Program-made: the position numbers and the translations under genes
Part shown: positions 1-8,354 of the stretch, one piece after another
How positions within the stretch are numbered: the first letter of the stretch is position 1
Layout of the letters: each line of letters begins with the position of its first letter
Notes under the pieces: model-generated
The model's input: only the letters and a program-made list of their open reading frames with translations
Told to the model about the DNA's origin: nothing
Databases searched by the model: none
Assembly: GCA_025757645.1 (NCBI GenBank)
Contig: CP107216.1
Coordinates: 2,077,001 to 2,141,000 of the forward strand
DNA length: 64,000 nucleotides
Direction of reading: 5' to 3'
Source: Clostridiales bacterium
GTDB taxonomy: Bacteria > Bacillota > Clostridia > Oscillospirales > Oscillospiraceae

Positions 1-354
1 CAGCAGGCCGAACTTCAGATACCGGTTGCAGTCCAGGCAGGGGTTCGGCGTCGCCCCGTGCTGATAGGCCGCGGCAAAGCGCGCCATGACCTGCTCACGA
101 AACGCATCCTTATAATTAAAGACATAGTACGGCATGCCCAGCGCATAGGCCACGCGGCGGGCATCCTCCACATCGTCGAGCGTGCAGCAGGTGTGGCCGC
201 GCGGCACGCCGGCGTCCTCGTTTTCATACAGCTTCATGGTCACGCCCATGCAGTCGTAACCCGCCTGCTGCATCAGGTATGCCGCCACGCTCGAATCCAC
301 GCCGCCGCTCATGGCGATCATCGCCTGCGGGCGGCCGCTCTTTTCCGTCTGCAT
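1..354 (-). CDS. mnmA: tRNA-specific 2-thiouridylase MnmA, N-terminal part
   Basis: This is the first 118 codons of MnmA, cut by the window start. MnmA activates U34 of Lys, Glu and Gln tRNAs with ATP and inserts sulfur delivered by an IscS-type desulfurase; it acts in the cytoplasm. Visible are the ATP-pyrophosphatase P-loop MSGGVDSSVAA near residue 14, a CC pair near residue 55, and the NPCLDCNRYLKFG motif with its catalytic cysteine near residue 107. The ATG at 354 directly precedes the P-loop region, as usual for the family. The gene lies outside the mobile element and shares the high GC of the chromosome. The identification is firm; only the missing C-terminus cannot be judged. Confidence 0.95.
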   Translation of the reverse strand, partial: MQTEKSGRPQAMIAMSGGVDSSVAAYLMQQAGYDCMGVTMKLYENEDAGVPRGHTCCTLDDVEDARRVAYALGMPYYVFNYKDAFREQVMARFAAAYQHGATPNPCLDCNRYLKFGLL

Positions 355-425
355 CTGTGCACCTCGTTTTCCTCGGGTTTCTCTTTAGATTATACCGCAC
401 AGCCACGGCTTGTCAACGCAAGACA

Positions 426-450
426 CCCCGCCTGCACACGGCAGGCGGGG
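426..450 (-). terminator. Hairpin after the DUF975 gene
   Basis: A perfect 10-bp GC-rich stem (426-435 with 441-450, five-base loop) lies between the DUF975 stop and mnmA. On the minus strand only a weak T-rich tract follows, so termination is likely but not certain. Confidence 0.6.
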
Positions 451-470
451 GGAAAGGCGGGATAAAGCCG

Positions 471-1229
471 TCAGGACTGCGGATCGTTCGGGATGTCGGT
501 GAACGAGCCCTCGTAAATGCGCGGGCCGCCCTGCGCGCCGACGAGCCGGTTATAATAATTTGCGTTCGTGATAGCGCGGTACGGGTCGAGCCAGATGGAC
601 ACGGGCGCGAACAGGGCGCTCAGCAGCATCCAGCCGAGGAAGCTCAGATCCAGCACAAACAGCTCCCACTTGTGGCCGCGCATGAGCGCTGCGCTCTCGC
701 GCAGGCACTGCCAGGCGGACTTCTCCGGGTGGTCGAGCAGCAGGTACAGTGCCTGCCGGTAGCGATAGGCCGCGATGATGCCCGGTACGACCAGCAGCAA
801 GCTCCACAGAAACACGAACAGCCCCTGCAGGATCGCCAGCCACAACACGCGGAAGAAGAGGGCGAACCCGTCAAAGAGGTTGCCGATCTCGGCCGTTTCA
901 TCCCGGCTGACGTGCAGCGAAAAGATCACAAAGCCGACACTGACCATATAGTTCATGATCTCCAGCGCGACGACGAGCACGACCGCAACACCGGACACAC
1001 TGTAATGCTCAAAGAAGCTGATGTATGCCTGCTCGACCGCGTCGGGGCCGAACTGCGCGGCGTTTGTCAGCGCCGTGGTCAGGCGGTCGCCGCCCATCAG
1101 GTACGACGAGAGCGTCGAGATGAGCAGCCCGAGGGCAAAGACGATCAATGCCGCGAGGATCGGGCTCGGGCGGTAGCCGGCGGCGCGCCGGCGGGCGTCT
1201 GCTTTGAGGGCAGCACGGTTCAAATCCAT
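471..1229 (-). CDS. DUF975 family integral membrane protein
   Basis: A protein of about 252 residues with five or six hydrophobic segments and the conserved DUF975 layout: a cytoplasmic amphipathic start, long paired helices, a FxxLWxxLLVVPGIIxAYRY-type segment in the middle, and a final WxxLDPYRxxTxAxYY-like region. The function of this Bacillota family is not established. The ATG at 1229 is preferred over one 39 bases upstream because a GGAG Shine-Dalgarno lies about 11 bases before it and family members start with a short basic segment. A possible extended -10 (TGG then TATACT on the minus strand, about 1283-1288) lies upstream. Confidence 0.8.
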   Translation of the reverse strand: MDLNRAALKADARRRAAGYRPSPILAALIVFALGLLISTLSSYLMGGDRLTTALTNAAQFGPDAVEQAYISFFEHYSVSGVAVVLVVALEIMNYMVSVGFVIFSLHVSRDETAEIGNLFDGFALFFRVLWLAILQGLFVFLWSLLLVVPGIIAAYRYRQALYLLLDHPEKSAWQCLRESAALMRGHKWELFVLDLSFLGWMLLSALFAPVSIWLDPYRAITNANYYNRLVGAQGGPRIYEGSFTDIPNDPQS

Positions 1230-1380
1230 TTTGATCACAACTCCGTTCCCGGCATGGCCGGGTCTCATTTTTTCATCGGTATAGTATACCAGATACCGCC
1301 GGATTTGAACACCCGGAGCGGAAAAAATTCACGTTTTCGACACACGTTGCGATTTTTTCTGGCAGTTGCGGAAAATACGC

Positions 1381-1409
1381 TTGACAATCCGCACGCGAAA
1401 TGCTATATT
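1381..1409 (+). promoter_or_regulatory. Promoter of tRNA-Leu
   Basis: TTGACA at 1381-1386 and TATATT at 1404-1409 are separated by 17 bases, with a TG dinucleotide just before the -10. This is a near-consensus housekeeping promoter about 27 bases ahead of the mature tRNA. Confidence 0.85.
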
Positions 1410-1436
1410 AAACAGGCTTTGAACGACAAAGCTTAT

Positions 1437-1524
1437 GCGCGAGTGGTGGAATTGGCAGACTCGCTAGATTCAGGTTCTAGTGTCCACTCCGGACGTGCGG
1501 GTTCAAGTCCCGCCTCGCGCACCA
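1437..1524 (+). tRNA. tRNA-Leu (anticodon CAG), used as the ICE attachment site
   Basis: An 88-base class II tRNA with encoded CCA. The acceptor stem GCGCGAG (1437-1443) pairs with CTCGCGC (1514-1520). The anticodon stem CTAGA/TCTAG encloses a TTCAGGT loop, giving anticodon CAG. A long variable arm and a GGTTCAAGTCC T-arm are present. The last seven bases (CGCACCA) recur at 50499-50505, which marks this gene as the insertion site of the large element. The tRNA itself stays intact after insertion. Confidence 0.97.
1518..1524 (+). repeat. Left attachment-site core
   Basis: CGCACCA at the end of tRNA-Leu is identical to 50499-50505. The element begins immediately after it. CGAGTG at 1528-1533 is the inverted partner of CACTCG at 50495-50500. 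Confidence 0.75.
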
Positions 1525-1526
1525 TG

Positions 1527-1574
1527 GCGAGTGTTCTTACAGCATTTGAAAAGCTGTAAGAACACTCGCTTTTT
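1527..1574 (+). terminator. Element-supplied terminator behind tRNA-Leu
   Basis: A perfect 17-bp stem (1527-1543 with 1553-1569) is followed by five T residues. It ends tRNA-Leu transcription in place of the native terminator, now displaced to 50509-50537. The recombinase stop codon lies inside its T tract. The stem's GCGAGTG arm also forms part of the presumed attP inverted repeat. Confidence 0.9.
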
Positions 1575-3282
1575 ATACAGCGAGTTCACAGGGGGCGTAG
1601 TTGACGACTACGCCTTTTCTTGTATTTACGGACACTTCCGGGATCGGCAGGGGCAGTACCGTTGGGATCTCGATCGTTCCGACGCAGTTATAGTGGATGC
1701 GAAGCCGCTGCTCCCAAACGCCGTCGATCTTCTCAGCATTAAACACTTCGATCTTCTCAACCAGTTCGTTCAGCATCCGGGGCGTCAGTTTCCTCGCTCT
1801 GGTGTACTTGCGAACAAGACCGATAAACATATCCGTTGTCATGGAACGGCTGCTCTGCTTCTCTATCTCGGAGCGGAGCTTTTTTATTTTCTCCGACAGC
1901 TCCTTTTGCTCGTCCTCATACCGCCGGGACATTTTTGCGAAGCGGTCATCGGAGAGCTTGCCGGAAACATTGTCCTCATAGATGCGCTCAAAGAGACCGT
2001 CCAATTCTTCGTCACGGGCAAGGAGCGTTTTCAGCTCTTTTTCCTTCAGCTTGCGGTCTGTCTGTTCCGCCTGCTGGGAATGACCAATCACCGCTTTTAC
2101 AAATTCGTCCTCATAGAGACTGGCGAATTTCGTTAAGCGTCGTATCTCTCCCAGCACCACTTCCTCCAGGAAGTCCACACGGACATAATGGGTAGAGGTA
2201 CAGGTGCCGCGGTTGCCCTTATAGTTGGAGCAGTTGAAATACTTGATCTCCGGATTGCCCTGATTGAAGTGAAAGTGAAGGTTGCTGCCGCAGTCGGCGC
2301 AGACCAGCAGTCCGGAAAACATATTGTGTTCTCCGTTGTTGGTACGGCGCTTGCGGATTTTGCCCCGTTTCTGCTGCACCTGCTCATAGACAGCCCGCTC
2401 GATGATCGCCTCATGGACATCCTGGAACACCACCCAATTCTCGCGGTCATTGTCGATTCGCTTCTTATTCTTGTAGGATTTGGAATAAGTTTTGAAATTG
2501 AGAATGTCACCACAGTATTCCTGCAGGGAGAGAATTTTGGTTATTGTGGAGCTGTTCCACTTGGTAGGCGGCTGCTGCTTGCCCTTGCCGGGGCGTTTGA
2601 TGCCCTTTGTAAGCCAGTAGGCCCGCGGGGTCAGGACATCGTCCTTTTCAAGCTGGGCGGCAATCTGCTCTGTTCCGAACCCCTCCAAAGTCATGCTGTA
2701 AACGCGGCGCACAACCTGGGCTGCCTCGTCATCCACGATCCAATGCTTCGGATCATTCGGGTTCTTGATGTAACCATAGGGAGGCTGGCCCATCGGCTCA
2801 CCGGCATTGCCCTTGATCTTATTGCTGATGCGCCGCTTTTTGCTGATATCGCGGGCATACCACTCGTTGAACAGGTTGCGGATCGGGGCAAGCTCATTTT
2901 CGCCCTCTGCCGTGTCGATGTTATCCGAAACGGCCACCAAGCGGATATCATGGTTCGGGAAAAATTCTTCCGTCAGCCGTCCGACCTCAATGTAGTTTCG
3001 CCCCAGGCGGGAAAGGTCTTTGACAAAGACGGCGGCGGCTTTTCCCTGTTCCAACTGGCAGATCATTTCTACAAAACCAGGGCGATCCATCGTCACGCCG
3101 GAAATGCCGTCATCCAGAAAATGAACCAGATTTGTGTAACCCTTTTCCTTTGCGACTTTGGCAAGCAGTTTCTTTTGATTGCCGATGCTGTAGCTTTCGC
3201 CTTCAAGATTATCGTCACGGGAAAGCCTTTCATAGAGAAAGGCGGTCACGTCACGGGATTTTTTGTTATTCGACTGTTTCAT
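1573..3282 (-). CDS. Large serine recombinase of the outer ICE
   Basis: A TnpX/TndX-type site-specific recombinase of 569 residues, presumably responsible for insertion into tRNA-Leu and for excision. The N-terminal resolvase domain carries the catalytic serine (S21) in YERLSRDD and the DLSRLGRN helix. A recombinase domain with PPYGY follows, then a zinc ribbon (CADCG and later CSNYKGNRGTC) and a C-terminal coiled coil. The ATG at 3282 is preferred over an upstream one because GGAGGAC lies five bases ahead of it. It is the leftmost ICE gene and its stop overlaps the tRNA terminator. It differs in sequence from the two recombinases of the nested elements, which fits different target sites. Confidence 0.93.
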   Translation of the reverse strand: MKQSNNKKSRDVTAFLYERLSRDDNLEGESYSIGNQKKLLAKVAKEKGYTNLVHFLDDGISGVTMDRPGFVEMICQLEQGKAAAVFVKDLSRLGRNYIEVGRLTEEFFPNHDIRLVAVSDNIDTAEGENELAPIRNLFNEWYARDISKKRRISNKIKGNAGEPMGQPPYGYIKNPNDPKHWIVDDEAAQVVRRVYSMTLEGFGTEQIAAQLEKDDVLTPRAYWLTKGIKRPGKGKQQPPTKWNSSTITKILSLQEYCGDILNFKTYSKSYKNKKRIDNDRENWVVFQDVHEAIIERAVYEQVQQKRGKIRKRRTNNGEHNMFSGLLVCADCGSNLHFHFNQGNPEIKYFNCSNYKGNRGTCTSTHYVRVDFLEEVVLGEIRRLTKFASLYEDEFVKAVIGHSQQAEQTDRKLKEKELKTLLARDEELDGLFERIYEDNVSGKLSDDRFAKMSRRYEDEQKELSEKIKKLRSEIEKQSSRSMTTDMFIGLVRKYTRARKLTPRMLNELVEKIEVFNAEKIDGVWEQRLRIHYNCVGTIEIPTVLPLPIPEVSVNTRKGVVVNYAPCELAV

Positions 3283-3380
3283 AAGTCCTCCTTCCGTCAA
3301 GGCAGTCGAATAGCAAATATACTTGTACGAACACATTATACCGCCATTTGCTGCCTCTGTCAGCCGGGTTTGAAAGCTAT

Positions 3381-3566
3381 TTACAGCTTTTCACTCTCGG
3401 ACTTCATCAGGCGAAGGAGAACGCTACCCAGGGTATCCGGGCTTTCTTCTTTGAAAACCGGCTCAACAACGAACGACCGATTGCCAATGTGATAGGTCGT
3501 TTTTGCATCCAGAGGATTTTTCTCTGGTCTGCTGGTCTTGCCGGGATTTGTAGCTTTATCTTGCAT
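3381..3566 (-). CDS. tnpW: Transposon-encoded TnpW family protein
   Basis: A 61-residue protein with the family core YHIGNRSFVVEPVF followed by a helix ending in LLRLMKSESEKL. Members of this small family usually sit beside large serine recombinases; their role is unproven. The ATG at 3566 has AAAGGGGA about nine bases upstream. The recombinase gene follows 98 bases downstream on the same strand. Two relatives accompany the other two recombinases in this window (31261-31452 and 39588-39746). Confidence 0.8.
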   Translation of the reverse strand: MQDKATNPGKTSRPEKNPLDAKTTYHIGNRSFVVEPVFKEESPDTLGSVLLRLMKSESEKL

Positions 3567-3940
3567 GATAAAATCCCCTTTCATAAAGCATAAAGATAGC
3601 AATGAAAGAGGCAAAACGGACGGCTGCTGGCACAGCTCCACGGGAGTCTAACCCCGGCCCATGCTGATGGGTGCGGCGCACAATGCTTTTTGGGCGTTCA
3701 ATGCGCGAGTATCTTTGACCCTGCCCGTGTGTCATCGCCCGCAAGCTGCCACGCTTGCTTTGCGGTCTGGTGTTTCTCGCTCTCTCCGCATGGAGGTCAT
3801 GGCGCACCGACCGTATGGCTCGGCACAAACAGGAATGTATCCGTTTGCCTTATACTGCGGCGCTGGCCTCCCAACGGGCTTTCTTTGTCAAGGTACGGAA
3901 CACACCATGCGGAAAGGGGAACGCACGGCGGTCATCTGAA
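3567..3940. other. Intergenic region without a convincing gene
   Basis: These 374 bases lie between TnpW and an HTH protein. Short open frames exist on both strands, but none has a good ribosome site or a recognisable product. It probably holds the promoter of the tnpW-recombinase unit. Confidence 0.5.
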
Positions 3941-4183
3941 TCAGGTCAGGTCAAAATCCAGAATCGCAATAATCAGCTTCGTTTCCAGTCTGCGGCGCAG
4001 ATCATCGTCCACCTGAGAATGAGGACAGCCCTGAGGATCATAGCTTGTCCTTGTGGAAAGCGCCGCTATGTAGCCGGAGTAGTGGCCGATCACACGGTTT
4101 ACCGCGTCAGGGTCGCCCTGGACAGCGGCGGTAATGACCGGATAAGGAAGAAGATTATTCCGGGAAGCTGCGGTGTCACGCAT
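3941..4183 (-). CDS. Helix-turn-helix (HTH_16, Tn916 ORF8-like) protein
   Basis: An 80-residue protein with the typical opening LPYPVITAAVQGDPDAVNRV followed by HYSGYIAALS and a C-terminal segment rich in charged residues ending KLIIAILDFDL. Such proteins accompany the sigma-like regulator of Tn916-type elements and are thought to help control transfer functions. The ATG at 4183 has GGGAGGTG seven bases upstream and overlaps the end of the preceding sigma gene by eight bases, so the two are translationally coupled. A paralogue occurs in IME A at 36298-36495. Confidence 0.8.
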   Translation of the reverse strand: MRDTAASRNNLLPYPVITAAVQGDPDAVNRVIGHYSGYIAALSTRTSYDPQGCPHSQVDDDLRRRLETKLIIAILDFDLT

Positions 4184-4601
4184 CCGTATCACCTCCCATC
4201 AGCTCTTTCAGCAGCCGATAGGATTTCAGCCTGCGGTTGTTGATCGTCCTGCGGGCCAGGTTCATACGCTCCGCGATCTCACGGTCCGCCATTTCCAGGA
4301 ACCAGTACATCAGAAGGATATCCCGGTTGTCCTGAGGCAAGGCGTTCAGCGCATCGGCCAGCAGATCGTTTTCGATCAGGATCACATCACCGCCAAGAAT
4401 GAAGGTGTTGTACTCCCAGGGATAACGGTCATAGGCCGCAAGCTGCTCCATTGCGTCCTCCGGCAGTTCGCTGAAAGGGATGCTGTGCTTCTTCCTGCGG
4501 CTGATCTCTCGATAGCCATTGCAGGCCTCGCACTTCAAGACCTTTTTGCAAAAGCTGTCAAAGGCGTGCTGCTTGTGTTCGGCGTGGCGATCAGGTTTCA
4601 T
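4176..4601 (-). CDS. Sigma-70 region 4-like regulator (Tn916 ORF7-like)
   Basis: A 141-residue protein whose C-terminal half is a sigma region 4: ALPQDNRDILLMYWFLEMADREIAERMN followed by RRTINNRRLKSYRLLKEL. The N-terminal region (FDSFCKKVLKCEACNGYREI) matches the conjugative-transposon subfamily. It probably directs transcription of element genes together with the HTH protein that follows it. GGGAGGTG precedes the ATG at 4601. A paralogue lies in IME A at 36473-36931. Confidence 0.85.
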   Translation of the reverse strand: MKPDRHAEHKQHAFDSFCKKVLKCEACNGYREISRRKKHSIPFSELPEDAMEQLAAYDRYPWEYNTFILGGDVILIENDLLADALNALPQDNRDILLMYWFLEMADREIAERMNLARRTINNRRLKSYRLLKELMGGDTDA

Positions 4602-4821
4602 GTTCTCACCTCCCTTCGTGCCGGGAGGCAGTTCTTTTCTTCCCCTTTCGCCCACTACTCGTTCTGCGGAAGGCTGTTTTGGCCAGCTCTGCCGGGAAAA
4701 ATCAAAATTATTTTTTCTGTCGCTCATTTGTGCGCTCCTTTCGTCCTGATCGGGTGGGTGGCCGGATCAGGCAAAGGGCGGAGCGCGGGGACAGTAGAAA
4801 CATCCCCGATAACGACAAAAA

Positions 4822-4850
4822 GCGCCTGTCTGCAAAACGCAGATAGGCGC
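4822..4850. repeat. Stem-loop GCGCCTGTCTGC
   Basis: A 12-bp stem with one GT pair and a five-base loop. No T tract follows on either strand, so its role is unclear. Confidence 0.5.
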
Positions 4851-4970
4851 AGAAGAATTATAAAATCTATTTACATGATTTCTGTGTTCATACTCATAGC
4901 CGGAATAGTCCGATGGAGGGGTTACGCTTTTTTTAACTGGTGCAGATCATGGACGTTGCGAAAAAGCAAA

Positions 4971-5009
4971 AAGGACACGGCAATACCTCCCAGATACCGC
5001 CGTGTCCTT
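4971..5009 (-). terminator. Stem-loop AAGGACACGGC
   Basis: An 11-bp stem (4971-4981 with 4999-5009). It is flanked by A-rich sequence on the left, giving a T-rich tail on the minus strand. Confidence 0.55.
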
Positions 5010-5058
5010 AAAAAAGGGCGACTTTAACACACCCCCCGTATTCTTATTTTTCGAAAAG

Positions 5059-5097
5059 AAAACGGCGGCTTTGATTTCGTATTAAAGCCGCCGTTTT
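5059..5097 (-). terminator. Terminator of the ABC/two-component cargo operon
   Basis: A 14-bp stem (AAAACGGCGGCTTT, 5059-5072, with 5084-5097) and an 11-base loop, lying just after the permease stop. A/T flanks on both sides make it usable in both directions. Confidence 0.8.
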
Positions 5098-5140
5098 TTA
5101 TTTCGCGCAAATCTGCTGTTAGCGGCTCTGTGCGAATGAT

Positions 5141-6217
5141 TTATAAAACTTGATGCTTTGCAAATACACGGCGAGAGATACCTGCACCAACTCCCAAAAA
5201 GAGCAGTGCTGCCGGGATTGCCCATATCGCATACAGCATCCCGTTACTCATTTGTTCCACCGACAGGAGCGAAATGGCTAGTACATGATAGATCGGAAGA
5301 AGTCCAACCAATCGGAACAATGGATTTACTTCGGTGATCGGCAGCAAAACGGGAAAAAGAAAAATTGCCATCGCCGCAACCAAAGCTACAATCTGATTTT
5401 TACTGATTGCAGATAGGAACAGTGTAATTCCCGTAACGCTAAGCGTACAGGTAAATGCCAGCAGAATTTGATATTTGAGCAGCGTACCGCAGGTGATATT
5501 AAAAGGGATAAACGCTTCCACATAGTCACTGGGGGCAAATAGAATACTGCAATCCAACCCTTCTGTTCCATAAAAAACAAAAGCAAGAAGCAGGTTAAAT
5601 GCTGCAATCAGCGTGGTAGTGAGAATGGCGGTGATAATACCTGCAACCACCTTTGCAGTAGCGCATTTGGTTTTACCGTACTTGCTTGTCAATATGATAT
5701 TATCAACACCTTCATACTCGCCGGAGAAAATCGGAGCAAGCATGATGATAACCGCAAGAGCAAGCGCGACAAAAACCCGCACCATGTTTCGGCTGGTGGA
5801 AAGCCAACCGTCCACATAGCCAATTTTGATTTCTTCATTGCCAAATACATCAGAAACACTTAATCCGTTCCAATTTCCCTCTTTATCAGAAAACCGTGAA
5901 AAGGCTGCCGATTGCATGGCGTTTTGATAAACATAGATTGCACTCAATCCATGTAAATCTGATGTCGGTGCAAAATCAGACATCATTTGCTGCACTTTTT
6001 TGTCTGTCAGGATTCCTTCATATTTCGCTGCAATTTCCTTGTCGATTTCTACTGCTGTTTTGCCAGTACCTTTACCGATATTTTGGTCAAACGCATATTT
6101 GTTTTGAAAGGTGGAAAAGGATAGCAAGGCAGAGAACAGGATAATTCCAATTAGAGCGATGAGCGCCAAACGCTTTGAAAACACTTTCCGCAGTTCAAAA
6201 AGAATCAGTTTTTTCAT
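5141..6217 (-). CDS. ABC-2 type transporter permease
   Basis: A 358-residue membrane subunit. The N-terminus MKKLILFELRKVFSKR is followed by one transmembrane helix, an extracytoplasmic stretch of about 110 residues, and then five helices ending in a short basic tail. The ATPase gene upstream overlaps its start by four bases, so the two form one exporter. With the sensor kinase and regulator further upstream, the set resembles exporters giving immunity to bacitracin- or lantibiotic-like peptides. The substrate is inference. The lower GC content than the backbone marks it as cargo. Confidence 0.85.
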   Translation of the reverse strand: MKKLILFELRKVFSKRLALIALIGIILFSALLSFSTFQNKYAFDQNIGKGTGKTAVEIDKEIAAKYEGILTDKKVQQMMSDFAPTSDLHGLSAIYVYQNAMQSAAFSRFSDKEGNWNGLSVSDVFGNEEIKIGYVDGWLSTSRNMVRVFVALALAVIIMLAPIFSGEYEGVDNIILTSKYGKTKCATAKVVAGIITAILTTTLIAAFNLLLAFVFYGTEGLDCSILFAPSDYVEAFIPFNITCGTLLKYQILLAFTCTLSVTGITLFLSAISKNQIVALVAAMAIFLFPVLLPITEVNPLFRLVGLLPIYHVLAISLLSVEQMSNGMLYAIWAIPAALLFLGVGAGISRRVFAKHQVL

Positions 6218-7089
6218 TCTTCACAGCCCCCTTTGAAATAGAACAGGTACAAATCTTCCAAAGTAGGCTGCACCCTTACTGCATTTTCCATCGGCGGACG
6301 ATCTCCAATGATCCGTAAAATTGTCTGGTTTTCGCTGGTGTTTCGCAAGTTGCTTGTGTTGTAGGCAGCCGCGTATTTTTCCGCATAGGCAGTCGGAACC
6401 GTACATTCCCACACTTGGCCGTCGATTTCAGAAGTGATCTCCTGCGGATTTCCAAAGTGAATGATTTGCCCGGATTTCATCATGATGATTTCCTCCGCAA
6501 TAAACTCCACATCGGAAACAATATGCGTAGACAGGATCACAATGCGGTCTTTGGAAAAGGCGCTGATCAAATTGCGGAAACGGACGCGTTCTTTCGGGTC
6601 AAGCCCCGCCGTCGGCTCGTCTAAAATCAAAATATGGGGGTCATTGAGCATGGCCTGTGCAATCCCCAAACGCTGCTTCATGCCCCCGGAAAAGGTTTTG
6701 ATTTTGTGCTTACTTTCTCTCGATAAGTCTACTGCTTCCAGCAGCTCCTTTGACTTCTTCCGCGCCGCCTTCTCGTCCAATCCTTTTAGGGCAGAAACAT
6801 AGAGCAGAAAGTCAAACGCTGAAAAATCCGGGTAATATCCGAAGTGCTGGGGCAAGTAGCCCAAAAGATTGCGATAGCGTTCACCCAGCCCCACAATGTT
6901 TTTCCCGTTCAGCAGAATTTTCCCGGAAGTAGGATTTTGGATATTGCAGAGCAGACGCATAAGCGTTGTTTTCCCTGCGCCATTTGCACCCAGTAAGCCG
7001 TAGACGCCATTTGTTAAGGTAATATTCAAATTGTCCACGGCGGTTTTGGAACCGAACTTTTTTGTCAGTCCGATCGTTTTTAATTCCAT
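6214..7089 (-). CDS. ABC transporter ATP-binding protein
   Basis: A 291-residue BcrA-like ATPase. Walker A is GANGAGKT near residue 35, the Q-loop is YLPQHFGY, the signature is FSGGMKQR, Walker B is ILILDEPTAGLDP, and the switch histidine is in STHI. The roughly 80-residue C-terminal extension is typical of drug and peptide exporters. It overlaps the permease gene by four bases and should power it. A hairpin with a T tract lies between it and the sensor kinase gene. Confidence 0.92.
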   Translation of the reverse strand: MELKTIGLTKKFGSKTAVDNLNITLTNGVYGLLGANGAGKTTLMRLLCNIQNPTSGKILLNGKNIVGLGERYRNLLGYLPQHFGYYPDFSAFDFLLYVSALKGLDEKAARKKSKELLEAVDLSRESKHKIKTFSGGMKQRLGIAQAMLNDPHILILDEPTAGLDPKERVRFRNLISAFSKDRIVILSTHIVSDVEFIAEEIIMMKSGQIIHFGNPQEITSEIDGQVWECTVPTAYAEKYAAAYNTSNLRNTSENQTILRIIGDRPPMENAVRVQPTLEDLYLFYFKGGCEE

Positions 7090-7115
7090 AAAAAGCCCCT
7101 TTCTCCATAGGGAGT

Positions 7116-7151
7116 AAAAAAATACTCTCCATGTGTTTTCATGGAGAGTAT
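7116..7151 (-). terminator. Terminator or attenuator before the ABC genes
   Basis: On the minus strand a perfect 12-bp stem (7140-7151 with 7122-7133, six-base loop) is followed directly by about seven T residues. It lies 33 bases before the ATPase start codon and after the kinase stop. It either ends the regulatory transcript or attenuates read-through into the exporter genes. Confidence 0.75.
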
Positions 7152-7175
7152 AGAGGGAAAATATCTACTTTTTAT

Positions 7176-8354
7176 CTACAAGGCAGGAGATTTGAAGTAG
7201 GCGGATACCTTTGCCCCGGATGCAGTATTTTCGATCTTCAAATAGCCGTTGTGGTGTTCACAAAGCAGCTTGCAAATATACAGCCCAAGTCCAAAGTGCT
7301 CGGAATGGTTGCTTTCCTCTGTGTAATATGGACTGGTGGCTTTTTGCAGACCGTTTTTGTCAAACCCCTTTCCATCATCCGATACGGAAAGCAGCAGACC
7401 ATTGTCACGCAAGGCAAAAGAGATTGTCACCGCAGTCCGGGCATACCGAACCGCGTTGGAGATCAGGTTATTGCTGACCTGTGAAACAAAGGCCCCATCA
7501 AGGGATAACTGCGAAACAGGCATGTCATTTTGTAAAATCAATTCTTTTCCGTTTTTCGCACATACGATTTTTGCGCTGTCATACAAAGAAGATGCCACTG
7601 TCTGCAAGTCTATCAACTTGTACTCCGGCTGCGCATCTTCCATGCGCCTAAGATTGCTCATACTGCTCACATAGCTTTCCATACGGGAGATATGTTTGCC
7701 CATTATGGCGGCGGTTTCTTGTGTTTGAGGATTTTCGCTGGCTTGCAGCATTTCATTATAGCCTTTTAGTACTGTTAGAGGGGTACGCAAATCGTGAGCA
7801 AAAGCGGCGTTGAGTGCTTTTCGTTCTTCAACTTGCCGCCACATTTTAGAGAAATTGTCCGCAAGGGTTGTCCGCATGATTTCAAAGGACGCGCAAAGCT
7901 GCCCCAATTCATCGTTGTTATCATAGTCGATTGAAAAGTCCAAGTCATTGTTCGCTATTTTTTCAGAAGCAGTCCGCAGTTCCACAAGCGGCTTTTTCAG
8001 CCTGTTTCTGTAAAACAGCAGCGCAGCAGCGATAATACAGAATGCAGAATAGATAGGAGTTGCAACAATGGGAAGTTTCTCCAGTAGCGCAATGGTACGC
8101 TCGTCCTCTTTAGACATCGGGACGGGCACTGTCCCGATGTAAGCGCCGTCGCCCAACTGTTCCCCCTGTTCATTTGTCAAATAATATTTTTCGCCGGACG
8201 GGGGATAAGATGCTCTGATACCTTCGGCAGCACTACCACAGATTGAAAAAGTCGTTACGGATAGAAAGACTGCGAGTACAACAAAGGCAATTATATAGAG
8301 AACAAGGCTTTTTCGGAGAGATAAATAGTGCTTGCGGCAATTTACTTGACCCAT
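7176..8354 (-). CDS. Sensor histidine kinase
   Basis: A 392-residue membrane kinase. It has an N-terminal helix, an extracytoplasmic loop of about 80 residues, a second helix, a HAMP segment, the phospho-acceptor motif FAHDLRTPLTVLKGY, the N box NLISNAVRYA, and the G boxes SDDGKGF and GLGLYICK. It presumably phosphorylates the response regulator encoded just upstream; the genes overlap by 13 bases. The ATG at 8354 is chosen because it lies within the regulator's last codons, as in many two-component pairs. The pair probably controls the exporter downstream. Confidence 0.9.
   Translation of the reverse strand: MGQVNCRKHYLSLRKSLVLYIIAFVVLAVFLSVTTFSICGSAAEGIRASYPPSGEKYYLTNEQGEQLGDGAYIGTVPVPMSKEDERTIALLEKLPIVATPIYSAFCIIAAALLFYRNRLKKPLVELRTASEKIANNDLDFSIDYDNNDELGQLCASFEIMRTTLADNFSKMWRQVEERKALNAAFAHDLRTPLTVLKGYNEMLQASENPQTQETAAIMGKHISRMESYVSSMSNLRRMEDAQPEYKLIDLQTVASSLYDSAKIVCAKNGKELILQNDMPVSQLSLDGAFVSQVSNNLISNAVRYARTAVTISFALRDNGLLLSVSDDGKGFDKNGLQKATSPYYTEESNHSEHFGLGLYICKLLCEHHNGYLKIENTASGAKVSAYFKSPAL

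Larger units (their letters stand above)
4602..5140. other. Non-coding region with stacked hairpins
   Basis: These 539 bases hold no convincing gene. They contain three stem-loops (4822-4850, 4971-5009, 5059-5097); the last two look like terminators and separate the ABC cargo operon from the sigma-HTH operon, whose promoter must also lie here. Confidence 0.6.

Noticed and set aside
3567..3940. Possible small genes in the gap after TnpW
   Set aside because: Overlapping frames on both strands lack ribosome sites and recognisable products.
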